DNA of 64,000 nucleotides from CALGDE01 sp964655355 (lineage in GTDB: Bacteria > Cyanobacteriota > Cyanobacteriia > CACIAM-69d). This document shows, piece after piece, positions 43,857 through 52,782 of the stretch. The stretch spans positions 74,203 through 138,202 of the forward strand of contig CAZZMD010000002.1 in NCBI GenBank assembly GCA_964655355.1, read 5' to 3'. The notes below the pieces were generated by a model. It saw only the letters and a list, made by a program, of their open reading frames with translations. It did not search any database and had not been told where the DNA came from. Positions within the stretch are counted from its first letter, which is position 1. Each line of letters begins with the position of its first letter. A program made the position numbers and the translations under genes.

Positions 43857-45074
43857 TTAACCGTGGCGGAGAGCGTCGATGGGATCGAGTTTGGCGGCGG
43901 TACGGGCGGGGATGGTCCCAAAGGTGAGTCCGAGGACCCCGGAAACGCCAACCGCCAAAACGATCGCCTGCACCGAGACTTGTGCTTCCAAGGTAGTCGT
44001 CGCGGAAATGAGCCAAATGCCGCTAATCCCAACGCCGGTGCCGATCGCCCCACCCAGGGCAGCCAATACCGTCGCTTCAATAATAAATTGGGTCAGAATA
44101 TCCCACGGTGCAGCGCCGATCGCCTTACGTAGTCCAATTTCCTGGGTGCGTTCCGTGACCGACACCAACATAATATTGGTGATCCCGATGCCCCCCACCA
44201 ACAGGGAAATACTGGCGATCGCCGCCAACATCAGCTGCAAGGTACGGGTAATGGAGCTTAGGGTATCTTGCAAATCCTGCTGAGTACGCACCGTAAAATC
44301 ATCCTCATCCACAATCTTGTGCCGCAGCCGCAATAGATTCGACACCTGGAATTTTGCTGCCTGGACATCTTCGGGCGATCGCGCCGACACGGAAATAAAC
44401 GTCACCGTCATGCCATAGGGAGACGTACGCCCCACAAGCTGATTGCCAATGGTGGTCACCGGGGCCGCCAAAGTCATATCCATATCCATCCCAAAGCTAG
44501 AGCCCTTCGGCTGGAACACCCCCACCACCCGAAAACTCGTGTTGCGCACCCGGACCACATTGCCCAGGGGTTCGGCATCGTCGAACAACTGCCGCGCCAG
44601 CTCCGAGCCCAGCACCGCCACCCGCTCGGTCCGTTCCAAATCCAAATCCGTTAAAAACCGCCCCTTCGCCATATCAAAACCCCGCACGGACATATAATCC
44701 GGCGTGGTCCCGATCACCGTGGTCGAGACATTCTTCCCCTGAAAACTCACCAACGCCCCATTGGTCAATTCGGGCGCGACCGCCGAAACCGTAGGCACCT
44801 GTTCTTTGATGGCGATCGCGTCCCCATAGACCAACGTCTGGGGCGGAAAAATCGGCTGGCGATCGGCATCAGGACTCCCGGGACGCACAAACAACACATT
44901 CGGTCCCAGGGACGACACCTCCGCCGTCACAAACCGGGTTGCGCCCTCCCCAACACCAATGGTGGCAATCACCGCCGCATTACCGATCGCGATCCCCAAC
45001 ATGGTCAACCCACTGCGCAGACGATGGCCGACCAAGGTCCGCAACGCCATCCGCCCACTATCCCAAGGATTCAT
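43857..45074 (-). CDS. MacB-type ABC transporter permease (FtsX family)
   Basis: The protein has about 405 residues from an ATG at 45074, with AAGGGGGGGAG upstream. One transmembrane helix lies near residues 20-40 (RSGLTMLGIAIGNAAVIATI). A periplasmic MacB_PCD domain (about 45-260) and three C-terminal transmembrane helices (about 280-400) follow, the FtsX permease unit with NIMLVSVTERTQEIGLRKAIGA. Such permeases work mechanically rather than as channels, exporting peptides, siderophores or lipoproteins with a partner ATPase. No ATPase or membrane-fusion gene is adjacent, so partners must be elsewhere. It converges with cca (41 bp). Confidence 0.92.
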   Translation of the reverse strand: MNPWDSGRMALRTLVGHRLRSGLTMLGIAIGNAAVIATIGVGEGATRFVTAEVSSLGPNVLFVRPGSPDADRQPIFPPQTLVYGDAIAIKEQVPTVSAVAPELTNGALVSFQGKNVSTTVIGTTPDYMSVRGFDMAKGRFLTDLDLERTERVAVLGSELARQLFDDAEPLGNVVRVRNTSFRVVGVFQPKGSSFGMDMDMTLAAPVTTIGNQLVGRTSPYGMTVTFISVSARSPEDVQAAKFQVSNLLRLRHKIVDEDDFTVRTQQDLQDTLSSITRTLQLMLAAIASISLLVGGIGITNIMLVSVTERTQEIGLRKAIGAAPWDILTQFIIEATVLAALGGAIGTGVGISGIWLISATTTLEAQVSVQAIVLAVGVSGVLGLTFGTIPARTAAKLDPIDALRHG

Positions 45075-45255
45075 CACTCCCCCCCTTGTTAAACCCCAGC
45101 TTGCGCCCCAACGGACGCCAAAAAAATAACCCCAAAACCATCATGCAACAAAGGCCCACCGCCTGTTTAGATCCCCGGTAGACACGGACCCATAAACAGT
45201 TCGACAAACTCTTTGACAAAACCGGGAAAGTGGGTAAGTATAGATATCGCTGAAA

Positions 45256-45329
45256 GGGACCGTAGTTCAACTGGTTAGAGCACCGCCCTGTCACGGCGGA
45301 AGTTGCGGGTTCGAATCCCGTCGGTCCCG
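45256..45329 (+). tRNA. tRNA-Asp(GTC), copy 1
   Basis: A 74-nt cloverleaf: acceptor GGGACCG pairing CGGTCCC, D-arm with GTTCAACTGGTTAGAGC, anticodon stem-loop CCGCC-CTGTCAC-GGCGG (GTC anticodon), T-arm with GGGTTCGAATCCC, discriminator G. CCA is not encoded. Confidence 0.97.
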
Positions 45330-45415
45330 TTCCAAGTTTTCAGTCTGCTTAGGATAGGCTTCTTAAGGTAGACATGGATTTGGACCGGGAATTTTCCCAA
45401 CATTAATCCCCCTGT

Positions 45416-45489
45416 GGGACCGTAGTTCAACTGGTTAGAGCACCGCCCTGTCACGGCGGAAGTTGCGGGTTCGAATCCCGTCGGTCCCG
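45416..45489 (+). tRNA. tRNA-Asp(GTC), copy 2 (identical)
   Basis: It is identical over all 74 nt to the copy at 45256-45329, with an 86-bp spacer whose sequence is unrelated to the flanks. CCA is again not encoded. Confidence 0.97.
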
Positions 45490-45557
45490 TTTTCATATGG
45501 CATTCTTATACGGCACTGTCACGCTGTCCGTGGTTCCCGCAGTTTAATTACCCACAA

Positions 45558-45764
45558 TCATCTGACGTGGGCGAGCGTGAACCCCATTTCGCACTCCACG
45601 AGGTGATTCGGAGAGGGATCCTCGGCCATTCTCCGCTGCGACTGCCGAGCACACCGCAACCGTTCCTGATTTCCCCGAGGATGCCCCGACTGATCCGCCA
45701 TCAAACAGTGTTGACACACTTGTTTGGGGGAAATGACTTGCTCATCCATGACCACAACCCACAT
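45558..45764 (-). CDS. Small conserved-looking Cys-containing protein
   Basis: The protein has 68 residues from an ATG at 45764 with a strong Shine-Dalgarno sequence (GGAGGTG, about 6 bp upstream), better than for most genes here. It contains VCQHCLMADQSGHPRG and later RLRCAR and ECEMGFTLAHV. The CxxC followed later by single Cys residues could bind zinc. I believe related short proteins occur in other cyanobacteria (pattern CxxCLMADxSGxPRW...CxMGFR), but I cannot check. No function is known. It lies between the tRNA-Asp genes and glyA on the opposite strand. Confidence 0.6.
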   Translation of the reverse strand: MWVVVMDEQVISPKQVCQHCLMADQSGHPRGNQERLRCARQSQRRMAEDPSPNHLVECEMGFTLAHVR

Positions 45765-46247
45765 GGTCCACCTCCACTGCTAATAACGCGATTCTCGATT
45801 GTGTCCTAGCTCCCTTGATTAAACTAATCACTTGCTCTTGTTCTCTATCTCCATTGAACCGCAGTCCTGAGAAACTGCCCAGCAACAAACTTGACAGAAT
45901 GGCGATCGCTCTGACATTTTTCCCCCATCAGTCCTGCCGATAGGAACCATAGCCAGGGCTAAGTTTTCATCCAAAACTGAATTACAATGGGTGTTTGCGA
46001 CGGGGGCGTTCTTCGTCTGACATATCTGATGACAGAGATGGAAGATCTGACATAAACAATTTTGACGGGAATGATTGTGATGGGCTCGACGGACCATTCT
46101 CCTGCCGCCGATGCCCTTCAGACTCAGCCCCCTCAAACATAAAAATCTCCCGCCGCCACTCCCGCCCTGCTTTCCTGTGCCCTGTCGCCGTCTGACCCTA
46201 GGCACTACCGAAAGCGCCCTAACATTGTTTTCTTCTGAGGTTGTGCC
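45765..46247. other. Intergenic region upstream of glyA
   Basis: No convincing gene is seen in 483 bp. It contains one HIP1 site (about 45902) and presumably the promoter or leader of glyA. No riboswitch fold was recognised; in particular I did not find the core of a glycine riboswitch. Confidence 0.45.
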
Positions 46248-47531
46248 GTGACTCGATCCAACTTGGATTTTCTTGCCGAAACCGATCCCCTCATTACTGA
46301 AATTATTGGCCAAGAGCTACAGCGTCAGCGGGATCACCTGGAGCTGATCGCCAGCGAAAACTTTACGTCGCCGGCGGTGATGGCCGCCCAGGGGTCGGTG
46401 CTGACCAATAAGTATGCGGAAGGGCTTCCCGGTAAGCGTTATTACGGGGGCTGTGCGTTTGTGGATAAGGCGGAGGCGTTGGCGATCGCCCGGGTTAAGG
46501 ACCTGTTTGGCGCGGCCGCGGCGAATGTTCAGCCCCACTCCGGTGCCCAAGCCAACTTTGCAGTCTTTCTAGCACTGCTGGAGCCCGGCGATACCATCCT
46601 GGGGATGGACCTGTCCCATGGGGGTCACCTCAGCCACGGTTCTCCGGTGAATGTTTCCGGTAAGTGGTTCAACGTTGTCCAATATGGCGTGAACAAAGAT
46701 ACGGAGCGGCTAGATTTTGACCAGATCCGTGACCAGGCCCTGAAACATAAACCCAAGATGATTATCTGTGGCTATTCCGCCTATTCTCGGGTGATTGAAT
46801 TCGACAAATTCCGGGCGATCGCCGATGAGGTGGGTGCCTATCTGATGGCGGACATTGCCCATATCGCGGGCTTGGTGGCAGCGGGGATTCATCCGAACCC
46901 GGTGCCCGTCTGCGATGTGGTCACCACCACCACCCATAAAACCCTGCGCGGTCCCCGGGGCGGGTTGATTCTGACCCGTGACGAGGAGTTGGGTAAGAAA
47001 TTCAATAAGGCAGTCTTCCCCGGATCCCAGGGCGGTCCCCTGGAGCATGTGATCGCGGCGAAGGCAGTGGCCTTTGGGGAAGCCCTCAAGCCCGAATTTA
47101 AAACCTATGCCCAGAAAGTGGTTAAAAATGCTCAGGCATTGGCGAGCCAGCTCCAGAAGCGCGGTCTCAAAATTGTGTCCGACGGTACGGATAACCACGT
47201 GATGCTGGTGGATCTGCGATCCGTGGATATGACCGGTAAGGAAGCTGATCGCCTGATGGGTGAAATCAATATTACGGCGAACAAGAACACCGTTCCCTTT
47301 GATCCCCAATCCCCCTTCGTCACCAGCGGTCTACGGTTAGGTTCCCCAGCCATGACCAGCCGCGGTATGGGCGAAGCGGAATTCGAAACCATCGGCAATA
47401 TCATCGCGGACCGGCTCTTAAACCCCGAGGATGAGGCGATCGCCGAGAAGTGCCGGGCTGGGGTTGCCACCCTCTGCCGGGAGTTCCCCCTCTATGATCA
47501 TTTGCGGATGCCCGAGCCTGCCCTTGTGTAA
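46248..47531 (+). CDS. glyA: Serine hydroxymethyltransferase
   Basis: PLP enzyme of 427 residues interconverting serine and glycine with tetrahydrofolate; it supplies one-carbon units and works in photorespiratory serine/glycine balance. PLP Lys is in VTTTTHKTLRGPRGG (about 231). The substrate region ASENFTSPAVMAAQGS, GLPGKRYYGGC and QPHSGAQAN are conserved. The start is GTG at 46248: no in-frame ATG lies nearer, and the conserved sequence begins within ten codons. It is followed about 140 bp downstream by a strong terminator. Confidence 0.97.
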   Translation: MTRSNLDFLAETDPLITEIIGQELQRQRDHLELIASENFTSPAVMAAQGSVLTNKYAEGLPGKRYYGGCAFVDKAEALAIARVKDLFGAAAANVQPHSGAQANFAVFLALLEPGDTILGMDLSHGGHLSHGSPVNVSGKWFNVVQYGVNKDTERLDFDQIRDQALKHKPKMIICGYSAYSRVIEFDKFRAIADEVGAYLMADIAHIAGLVAAGIHPNPVPVCDVVTTTTHKTLRGPRGGLILTRDEELGKKFNKAVFPGSQGGPLEHVIAAKAVAFGEALKPEFKTYAQKVVKNAQALASQLQKRGLKIVSDGTDNHVMLVDLRSVDMTGKEADRLMGEINITANKNTVPFDPQSPFVTSGLRLGSPAMTSRGMGEAEFETIGNIIADRLLNPEDEAIAEKCRAGVATLCREFPLYDHLRMPEPALV

Positions 47532-47672
47532 TGGCTTGAGTCACCGGGCTGGGGCGATCGCGGCGATGGCTTGGCTTAGGAATACTCCGATGGGGGCTTG
47601 ACTTCCTCCACCGAAGCGCCAACACCCGCGTCAGAGTACCTGTCCGGCGTCCCTAAAAACTCTAAAAACCAT

Positions 47673-47708
47673 AAAAACAGTGTTGTCTTCGGACAATACT
47701 GTTTTTTT
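47673..47708 (+). terminator. Rho-independent terminator after glyA
   Basis: A near-perfect hairpin with a TTCG tetraloop (AAACAGTGTTGTC against GACAATACTGTTT, one G.T pair) runs straight into a T-run. This is the clearest intrinsic terminator in the window. Confidence 0.9.
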
Positions 47709-48051
47709 AATGGCAATTTTTTGATAAGGCTTATGGTGAAGTGCTATAGATCGAGCCCTTTAACCGCAACACCATCCATAACCGCTCCTTAGGCGGAGCA
47801 TGAACCGGAAGACTGAGTTGAAAGTGTTGGTTCTTTGTCAGTGACGATAACTACCACTGCAACATCAATTAATTATGAAGATAGCTCCACTCCATTCTTC
47901 TCAATTATCCATCACCGTAAGACAGAGGAATTACCCCGTCTTTTTCTATAGAATTAAGTGGTGTTTTGATGATGATGTCTAGCTCTTTCGATTCTTAATT
48001 TTCTTCAGGTCCCTATTGATCCAATTCAACGTTACTTTCCAGCCATCCCCC
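47709..48051. other. AT-rich upstream region of stpA
   Basis: No coding sequence is recognised. The 343 bp are clearly more AT-rich than neighbouring DNA, consistent with promoter or regulatory DNA for stpA. There is a weak hairpin (GCTCC-TTAGGC-GGAGC, about 47785-47800). A short in-frame extension (12 codons from TTG at 48016) is judged non-coding. Confidence 0.45.
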
Positions 48052-49347
48052 ATGACAGCGCTACAATCTTGCCATCCTTACTTGGGTCTTCCTGCCTACT
48101 CCTTAGCCTATGATCGCCTGATCAAGTATCTCTCCGATGAGCAGGACTTATTAATTATTCAGGATTTGGATGGGGTATGTATGGGGCTGGTTCGTGATCC
48201 TTTGGATCGCACCTTAGATCATCAATATATCGGGGCGGTTCAGGATCTGGCGGGGCACTTTTTTGTCCTGACCAATGGAGAGCATGAGGGGACCCGCGGG
48301 GTCAATCGGATTGTTGAGGCGGCGATCGCCGATCCAGGGGCGAGCCAAAGCTATTTACCGGGATTAGCGGCGGGGGGTGTCCAATGGCAGGGCAGCGATG
48401 GCAAGGTTACCCACCCTGGCGTCAGTCAACAAGAGTTGGACTTTTTGGCTCAGGTGCCCACCATCTTTGGGGAGCAGTTGACCCAGTTTTTTGATAATGT
48501 GCCGGGGTTATTTGCGGGCAAAACCTTGGCGCGTTTGGTTCAGGCGGCGGTGTTGGATAATATGGCGTCTCCGACCGCAAATTTAAATGAGTTCTATCAC
48601 TATCTGCGGGATTGCGATCGCCTAGAAACCTATCGCAGTTTGCAGCAGACGATGCGGGACTGTTGTGAACAATTACTCGTCAAGGCAGAGCGGCAGGGAC
48701 TTGAAGATACATTCTTTGTCCACTACGCGCCGAACGATGGTCGCGACAAGCATGGGAAAGAGCGGCTGCGGCTGGCCCGGTCCGGCGACTCCGGGACAAC
48801 GGATTTTCAGTTTATGTTGCAGGGAGCTATCAAAGAAGCGGGCGTCGTGGCGCTGCTGAATCGGTACTATGCCCAGAAAACGGGGCAGTATCCCTTAGGA
48901 GAGGATTTTAGTGTGCGCAATGCACCGCGATCGCTATCGGGGCTGCTGAGTCTGGTGCAGGCTAATTTTGACCCCGCATTAATGCCGCTCATCGTCGGCG
49001 TTGGGGACACGGTTACCAGTCGAGTTGAACAGGACGGCGATGATCGAGTGGTGCGCCGGGGCGGAAGCGATCGCCTATTTTTGCAACTCATCCAGAATCT
49101 GGGTCGTGCCTACAATCGCGGCAACGTGGTGATTTATGTGGACAGTAGCCAAGGGGAAGTGAAAAACCGCAAAGCCCTGCAACTGCAAGAACGCAACGGA
49201 GAACTCGAAGTCGTTGAAGGACCCGGCGACCCCGCCGATACCGACGACCCCCTCACCCTAGACGTCGTCTTCCCCGGCGGACATACCCAATACATCCACA
49301 CCTTCCGAGCGATCGCCCGAGACTGGTCCAACCGCTGGGCAAAATAA
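48052..49347 (+). CDS. stpA: Glucosylglycerol-phosphate 3-phosphatase
   Basis: The protein has about 431 residues. It removes phosphate from glucosylglycerol-phosphate, the last step in making glucosylglycerol, the main osmolyte of moderately salt-tolerant cyanobacteria. A HAD-like DLD (Asp38, Asp40 in LLIIQDLDGVCMG) supplies the nucleophile, with later FVLTNGEHEGTRG and VGVGDTVTSR. The whole chain fits StpA/GgpP. The start is the ATG at 48052, just before the conserved HPYLGLPAYSLAYDRL region. The synthase gene ggpS is not in the window, as is usual for unlinked loci. Salt-induced control is expected from the pathway but not shown here. Confidence 0.94.
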   Translation: MTALQSCHPYLGLPAYSLAYDRLIKYLSDEQDLLIIQDLDGVCMGLVRDPLDRTLDHQYIGAVQDLAGHFFVLTNGEHEGTRGVNRIVEAAIADPGASQSYLPGLAAGGVQWQGSDGKVTHPGVSQQELDFLAQVPTIFGEQLTQFFDNVPGLFAGKTLARLVQAAVLDNMASPTANLNEFYHYLRDCDRLETYRSLQQTMRDCCEQLLVKAERQGLEDTFFVHYAPNDGRDKHGKERLRLARSGDSGTTDFQFMLQGAIKEAGVVALLNRYYAQKTGQYPLGEDFSVRNAPRSLSGLLSLVQANFDPALMPLIVGVGDTVTSRVEQDGDDRVVRRGGSDRLFLQLIQNLGRAYNRGNVVIYVDSSQGEVKNRKALQLQERNGELEVVEGPGDPADTDDPLTLDVVFPGGHTQYIHTFRAIARDWSNRWAK

Positions 49348-49362
49348 CCTGTTTAACCTCGG

Positions 49363-49415
49363 GAGTCCAGAGGGACTCTGTCCCTTTGGCGGGGGCCTGG
49401 GGGCAGCGCCCCCAG
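49363..49415 (+). repeat. GC-rich double-hairpin repeat, copy B
   Basis: Hairpins GAGTCC-AGAG-GGACTC (49363-49378) and CTGGGGGC-AGC-GCCCCCAG (49397-49415) are joined by TGTCCCTTTGGCGGGGGC. It is the same module as 19711-19757 in opposite orientation. It lies between the converging stpA and hydrolase genes and may also stop transcription. Confidence 0.75.
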
Positions 49416-49434
49416 AGCCCAAAAACTGAGGCGC

Positions 49435-50220
49435 CTACAGACAATCCCCAAACAACCCCCGAACGCGCGCCCAAGCATCCGCCGCCGCCACGCCATCGAA
49501 ACTATCCCGCTGATCACAGAAAAAACCATGGGTTGCCGGATACCGAAACACGCGAAAATCGACCCCATTCGCCGTCAACGCCGCCTCCATCCCGTCCACC
49601 TGGTCCAACGGAATCAGCGGATCCTCCGTGCCAAAAAATCCCCATAACCGCCCTTTGATCTCCGCCGTCCGATCCACCGTCGCCCCCGCCCCGCCGGGAT
49701 ACCAGGTCATAATCCCCGCCCCATAAAACACCGCCGTCGCCGCAATTTCCGGCAGCGTTGCCGCCAAATAAGCCACATGGCCGCCAAAACAAAACCCAAT
49801 ACAGCCACACTTCCCGTCCTTCGCCGCCGGGAGCGATCGCCCAAACTCCATTGCGGCCTGAATATCCCGTAATAACTCATCCGCCCGAGTTTTACCCTTA
49901 AACTCCCGCCCCTGGGCAAACCCGGCATCATCGTAACCACACTCAAACCCTTGAATCTGACGCTGATACAACGCCGGGGCGATCGCCACATAACCCAACC
50001 GTGCCACGCGCTCCGTCACGTCCCGGATGTGGGAATTGACCCCAAAAATCTCCTGGAGCACTACTACCACGGGAAATTTTTCGTTTTCATTTTCGTTTGC
50101 GTTTCCGAGCGGAATTGCTAGATAAGCATCCACCGCGATCGCATCCCCCGTGCCCGCGCCCGAAGCAACCTGCACCCACTCCGTCCGAATCTCCCGGTCC
50201 ACCTGCTCCGCACGCTCCAT
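49435..50220 (-). CDS. Dienelactone hydrolase family protein
   Basis: Alpha/beta hydrolase of about 261 residues. The nucleophile is Cys in CIGFCFGGHVAYLA. The acid and base are Asp of GTEDPLIPLDQV and His of YPATHGFFCDQRD, the DLH triad; the earlier Glu region VVLQEIFGVNSHIRD is also typical. The family cleaves dienelactone and related esters, and the substrate here is unknown. I place the start at the ATG at 50220 (GGGGGCG upstream), where the usual strand begins; the 76 extra upstream codons are low-complexity and overlap a short tandem repeat (AACTCCCGATTCC, 50270-50297). A polar NANENENEK loop breaks the early sheet. Confidence 0.9.
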   Translation of the reverse strand: MERAEQVDREIRTEWVQVASGAGTGDAIAVDAYLAIPLGNANENENEKFPVVVVLQEIFGVNSHIRDVTERVARLGYVAIAPALYQRQIQGFECGYDDAGFAQGREFKGKTRADELLRDIQAAMEFGRSLPAAKDGKCGCIGFCFGGHVAYLAATLPEIAATAVFYGAGIMTWYPGGAGATVDRTAEIKGRLWGFFGTEDPLIPLDQVDGMEAALTANGVDFRVFRYPATHGFFCDQRDSFDGVAAADAWARVRGLFGDCL

Positions 50221-50317
50221 GGATACGCCCCCAACCCATTCCAAAACGACTTTATGCCCCAGTATCCCAAACTCCCGATTCCAAACTCCCGATTCCAGCA
50301 TCCTGAGTCCAAACGCC

Positions 50318-51619
50318 CTAGCCTTTGCCGGGGGTGATCTCCGCCTTAACCGATACCCCCTTCGGAAGCAGGGACTGGTGATAGGCCGCAATGGTTCGCC
50401 GGGCAATATCCGGCCAGCAATAATGGTCAACCGCACATTGGCGAGCATTATCCCCCCGCAGCGATCGCAACGTCGGCTGGGTCAGGGCCTCCCGCAACGC
50501 CGTCGTTAGCGTCTCTTGATTAATATCGCAAACCCATCCCGCCTGACTGCCCAAAACGGTTGGCCAGATATGCACCCCCCGGGAAATCACCACCGGCGTC
50601 CCCGCCGCCATCGCCTCCGCAACCGCCATCCCAAAATTTTCGTAATAGGACGGCAGAACAAATAAATCCGCCTCCGCTAAAACCTCTCGCTTGCGCTGCC
50701 CTGAAATAAATCCCGTAATCTCCGTGCGATCGCACAGCCAGGTGGAATGTAAAATCCAGCGATTAATCATCGCCTCATAGAACGGATCCTGAGGATTCGA
50801 GCCCGCCAACACAAACCGAAAGGGCATCCCCTCCCGCGCCAGTTGCTCCAACACCGGCAACAACAAATCCAGCCCCTTTTTGGGGGCAATCCGCGACATA
50901 AACAACAGCACCGGCCCCGAAGACTCGGGGGAGGAATCCGAGGTGCTCCCCTCGTGGAACATCGCCCCAGACGGGTCGATGCCAGGCATAGACGTGACCG
51001 TCGCCTGCACCTCCCCCGGCGTCAGACTCCACTGAGCCATCACATCCTCACCGGGCAAAACCACCCCCGCCGGAATAATGACTGTCCGGGTCCGGGTCCC
51101 AAAACGCTCCGAGACCCGTGCCTCCTCCTGACTGGTAAAATGCAGCGCCGCTGCCCCCGCCAGATTGGCCCGTTCTAGGGTCCAGCCATAAATCTTTTTT
51201 AACCAGCGCTTCTTCTGCAAATCCAGCGGGTCCAAAGTGCCCAGGGGGCGTAGCCAATAGGGCAAACCAATCCACCGGCAAATCATCGCCGCCAGGGTGC
51301 TGATGGGGGAAAACAAGGCATGGATATGGGCGATATCGTAATCTTTCCCGTTACGCAACAGCCACATTAACAGCGGCAAGGAAAACTTGTAGCGGTGGAA
51401 TGGCACGCAGGGAAAATAGTGAATCTCATAGCCATGCTCCCGCACCCCATGATCCACAGGGACATCCAATGGCACCTCACCGCGATCGCCATTTAGATTG
51501 GTTGTCAGCACCGTCACCTCGGCCCCTGCCGCCGCCTGCCAAGCACTCAACCCCCGAACCATCTGACTCGGGCCGCCATATACCAAAGAAATAGACGGTA
51601 CGATTTGCAAAACTCGCAT
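50318..51619 (-). CDS. Family 4/1 glycosyltransferase (GT-B)
   Basis: The protein has 433 residues. The N-terminal Rossmann half has HIVPSISLVYGGP-like IVPSISLVYGGPSQMVRGLS and VHHIHALFSP-like IAHIHALFSPISTLA. The C-terminal half has FMSRIAPKKGLDLLLPVLEQL and the donor-binding EX7E region LPSYYENFGMAVAEAMAAGTPVV (in parts). It likely transfers a hexose from a nucleotide sugar in polysaccharide or glycolipid synthesis. No other polysaccharide genes are adjacent except the DLH gene, and the intergenic gap of about 100 bp makes cotranscription possible. An insert with PGIDPSGAMFHEGSTSDSSP between the halves is unusual. Confidence 0.9.
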   Translation of the reverse strand: MRVLQIVPSISLVYGGPSQMVRGLSAWQAAAGAEVTVLTTNLNGDRGEVPLDVPVDHGVREHGYEIHYFPCVPFHRYKFSLPLLMWLLRNGKDYDIAHIHALFSPISTLAAMICRWIGLPYWLRPLGTLDPLDLQKKRWLKKIYGWTLERANLAGAAALHFTSQEEARVSERFGTRTRTVIIPAGVVLPGEDVMAQWSLTPGEVQATVTSMPGIDPSGAMFHEGSTSDSSPESSGPVLLFMSRIAPKKGLDLLLPVLEQLAREGMPFRFVLAGSNPQDPFYEAMINRWILHSTWLCDRTEITGFISGQRKREVLAEADLFVLPSYYENFGMAVAEAMAAGTPVVISRGVHIWPTVLGSQAGWVCDINQETLTTALREALTQPTLRSLRGDNARQCAVDHYCWPDIARRTIAAYHQSLLPKGVSVKAEITPGKG

Positions 51620-52210
51620 TACAGCTGCGTCATCTCAAAAGACATTGGAGTAAAAAGACGGCGACATCGAGCATGGAAAAACCTCGCCGGGACGAAAAAT
51701 AGTAGGTGCTTTCCCAGCATAAAGCCCGAAAAAAACGCGACCTAACTCGATGTAGTAAATAAGACGCAATCCTCCCAACATCGCAGCATCAGCTCGTTTT
51801 CCCCAGCGGGGAACCCTGTGCAATCCTGGGTCAGGCCCGAAAGGCCCCCATAGTGATCTCGCTATCTGTCCCTAACGATCAGGATTCAGCCAACGAACCT
51901 TCACAGTCACGGAGCGGAAACATTGCAGCGCGTCAAGCGTCTAATTCGATTGGCCCATCCCTTTTATTCATAGAATGCCGCTGGTGAATCCGGGGACCCG
52001 GCCCAATTATCGTAATAATCCTGGCTCGACTCGACCGGGCAGCAGGTCGGGGTTCGCCGATTGGGATCGGGAGAGGACGTCCCCCAGGACAGGACAACGT
52101 ATGGTGTACTAACCCCTGGTGTATTAACGGTGTATTAACGGTTTACGGCTCAGGGTCTCACCTCAGGTTTCCGCTGACCCTCTGAACTGCTGGCTCTCTG
52201 AACTATTGCA
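51620..52210. other. Intergenic region, 591 bp
   Basis: No credible gene was found on either strand. There is an 11-bp tandem repeat, GGTGTATTAAC, at 52118-52128 and 52129-52139, preceded by a weaker third copy (TGGTGTACTAAC). The region may hold the promoters of the leftward glycosyltransferase and of the next rightward gene. Confidence 0.5.
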
Positions 52211-52594
52211 ATGACTTCTGCGATGGCTTCTGCGATGACTTCCTTTTTTCCACCCATGGTTACGTTGTCCCTATCGCCCCAGGCACACCACGCAATCGGT
52301 CTGGCCCTGACCGTCTATCTGTTGGGCTTTACGGGATGCTATATCCGCACTGTGGGCACGCTGCTGGAACAGCGCGATCGCCCTCCCCAAGGGTTAGATC
52401 CTACCGATACTCCAGAGCCGGATCAGTCCCCAGATGGTCCCTCAGACGGGCGATCGCTCCCCTGGCGTTCTGCCACGGCCATTGTGTTCCGGCCCATCCT
52501 GTTGGAATTACTGTGGTTTCGCCGCCTATGGCACTGGTTCCCCTCCCCTGACCGCCAATCCTTGGGGAACGATCCAGCGCCGCCGCAGGAATAG
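52211..52594 (+). CDS. Small hypothetical membrane protein
   Basis: The protein has 127 residues. One clear transmembrane helix (HAIGLALTVYLLGFTGCYI, about 27-45) is followed by an acidic/Pro-rich stretch (TDTPEPDQSPDGPSDG) and an aromatic tail (LLELLWFRRLWHWFPSP). The first 12 codons arise from a short tandem repeat of ACTTCTGCGATG-like units, so the exact ATG is unclear. No family is recognised. It ends 8 bp before the convergent 59-residue gene. Confidence 0.5.
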   Translation: MTSAMASAMTSFFPPMVTLSLSPQAHHAIGLALTVYLLGFTGCYIRTVGTLLEQRDRPPQGLDPTDTPEPDQSPDGPSDGRSLPWRSATAIVFRPILLELLWFRRLWHWFPSPDRQSLGNDPAPPQE

Positions 52595-52602
52595 GGGTCG
52601 AA

Positions 52603-52782
52603 TCAGGGCGCTAAGACGAATTCCAGGCCAGTTGCAGCCGCCCCCGCCGCCACCAACTGTTCTGCCAAGGCCAAGACCGATGCATTGGGCACTTGGATCA
52701 CATCCCCCTCTTGGGCGTAACGCAAGAGCTGGGGGAGATTAGCAACCCAGTTTTCGTCATTGAGAACCTCGGTTATGGCCAT
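52603..52782 (-). CDS. 59-residue hypothetical protein
   Basis: A short minus-strand frame from an ATG at 52782 to a TGA at 52603. It reads TEVLNDENWVANLPQLLRY, then AQEGDVIQVPNASVLALAEQ, and ends in a hydrophobic strand (ATGLEFVL). It looks like a compact alpha/beta miniprotein. I recall similar short cyanobacterial proteins with xVLxxENWxxxLxxLLxxAxxGD followed by a LAExA helix, but I cannot verify. There is no Shine-Dalgarno sequence. The function is unknown. Confidence 0.55.
   Translation of the reverse strand: MAITEVLNDENWVANLPQLLRYAQEGDVIQVPNASVLALAEQLVAAGAAATGLEFVLAP

Noticed and set aside
45765..46247. Glycine riboswitch upstream of glyA
   Set aside because: No conserved aptamer core could be recognised in the spacer.
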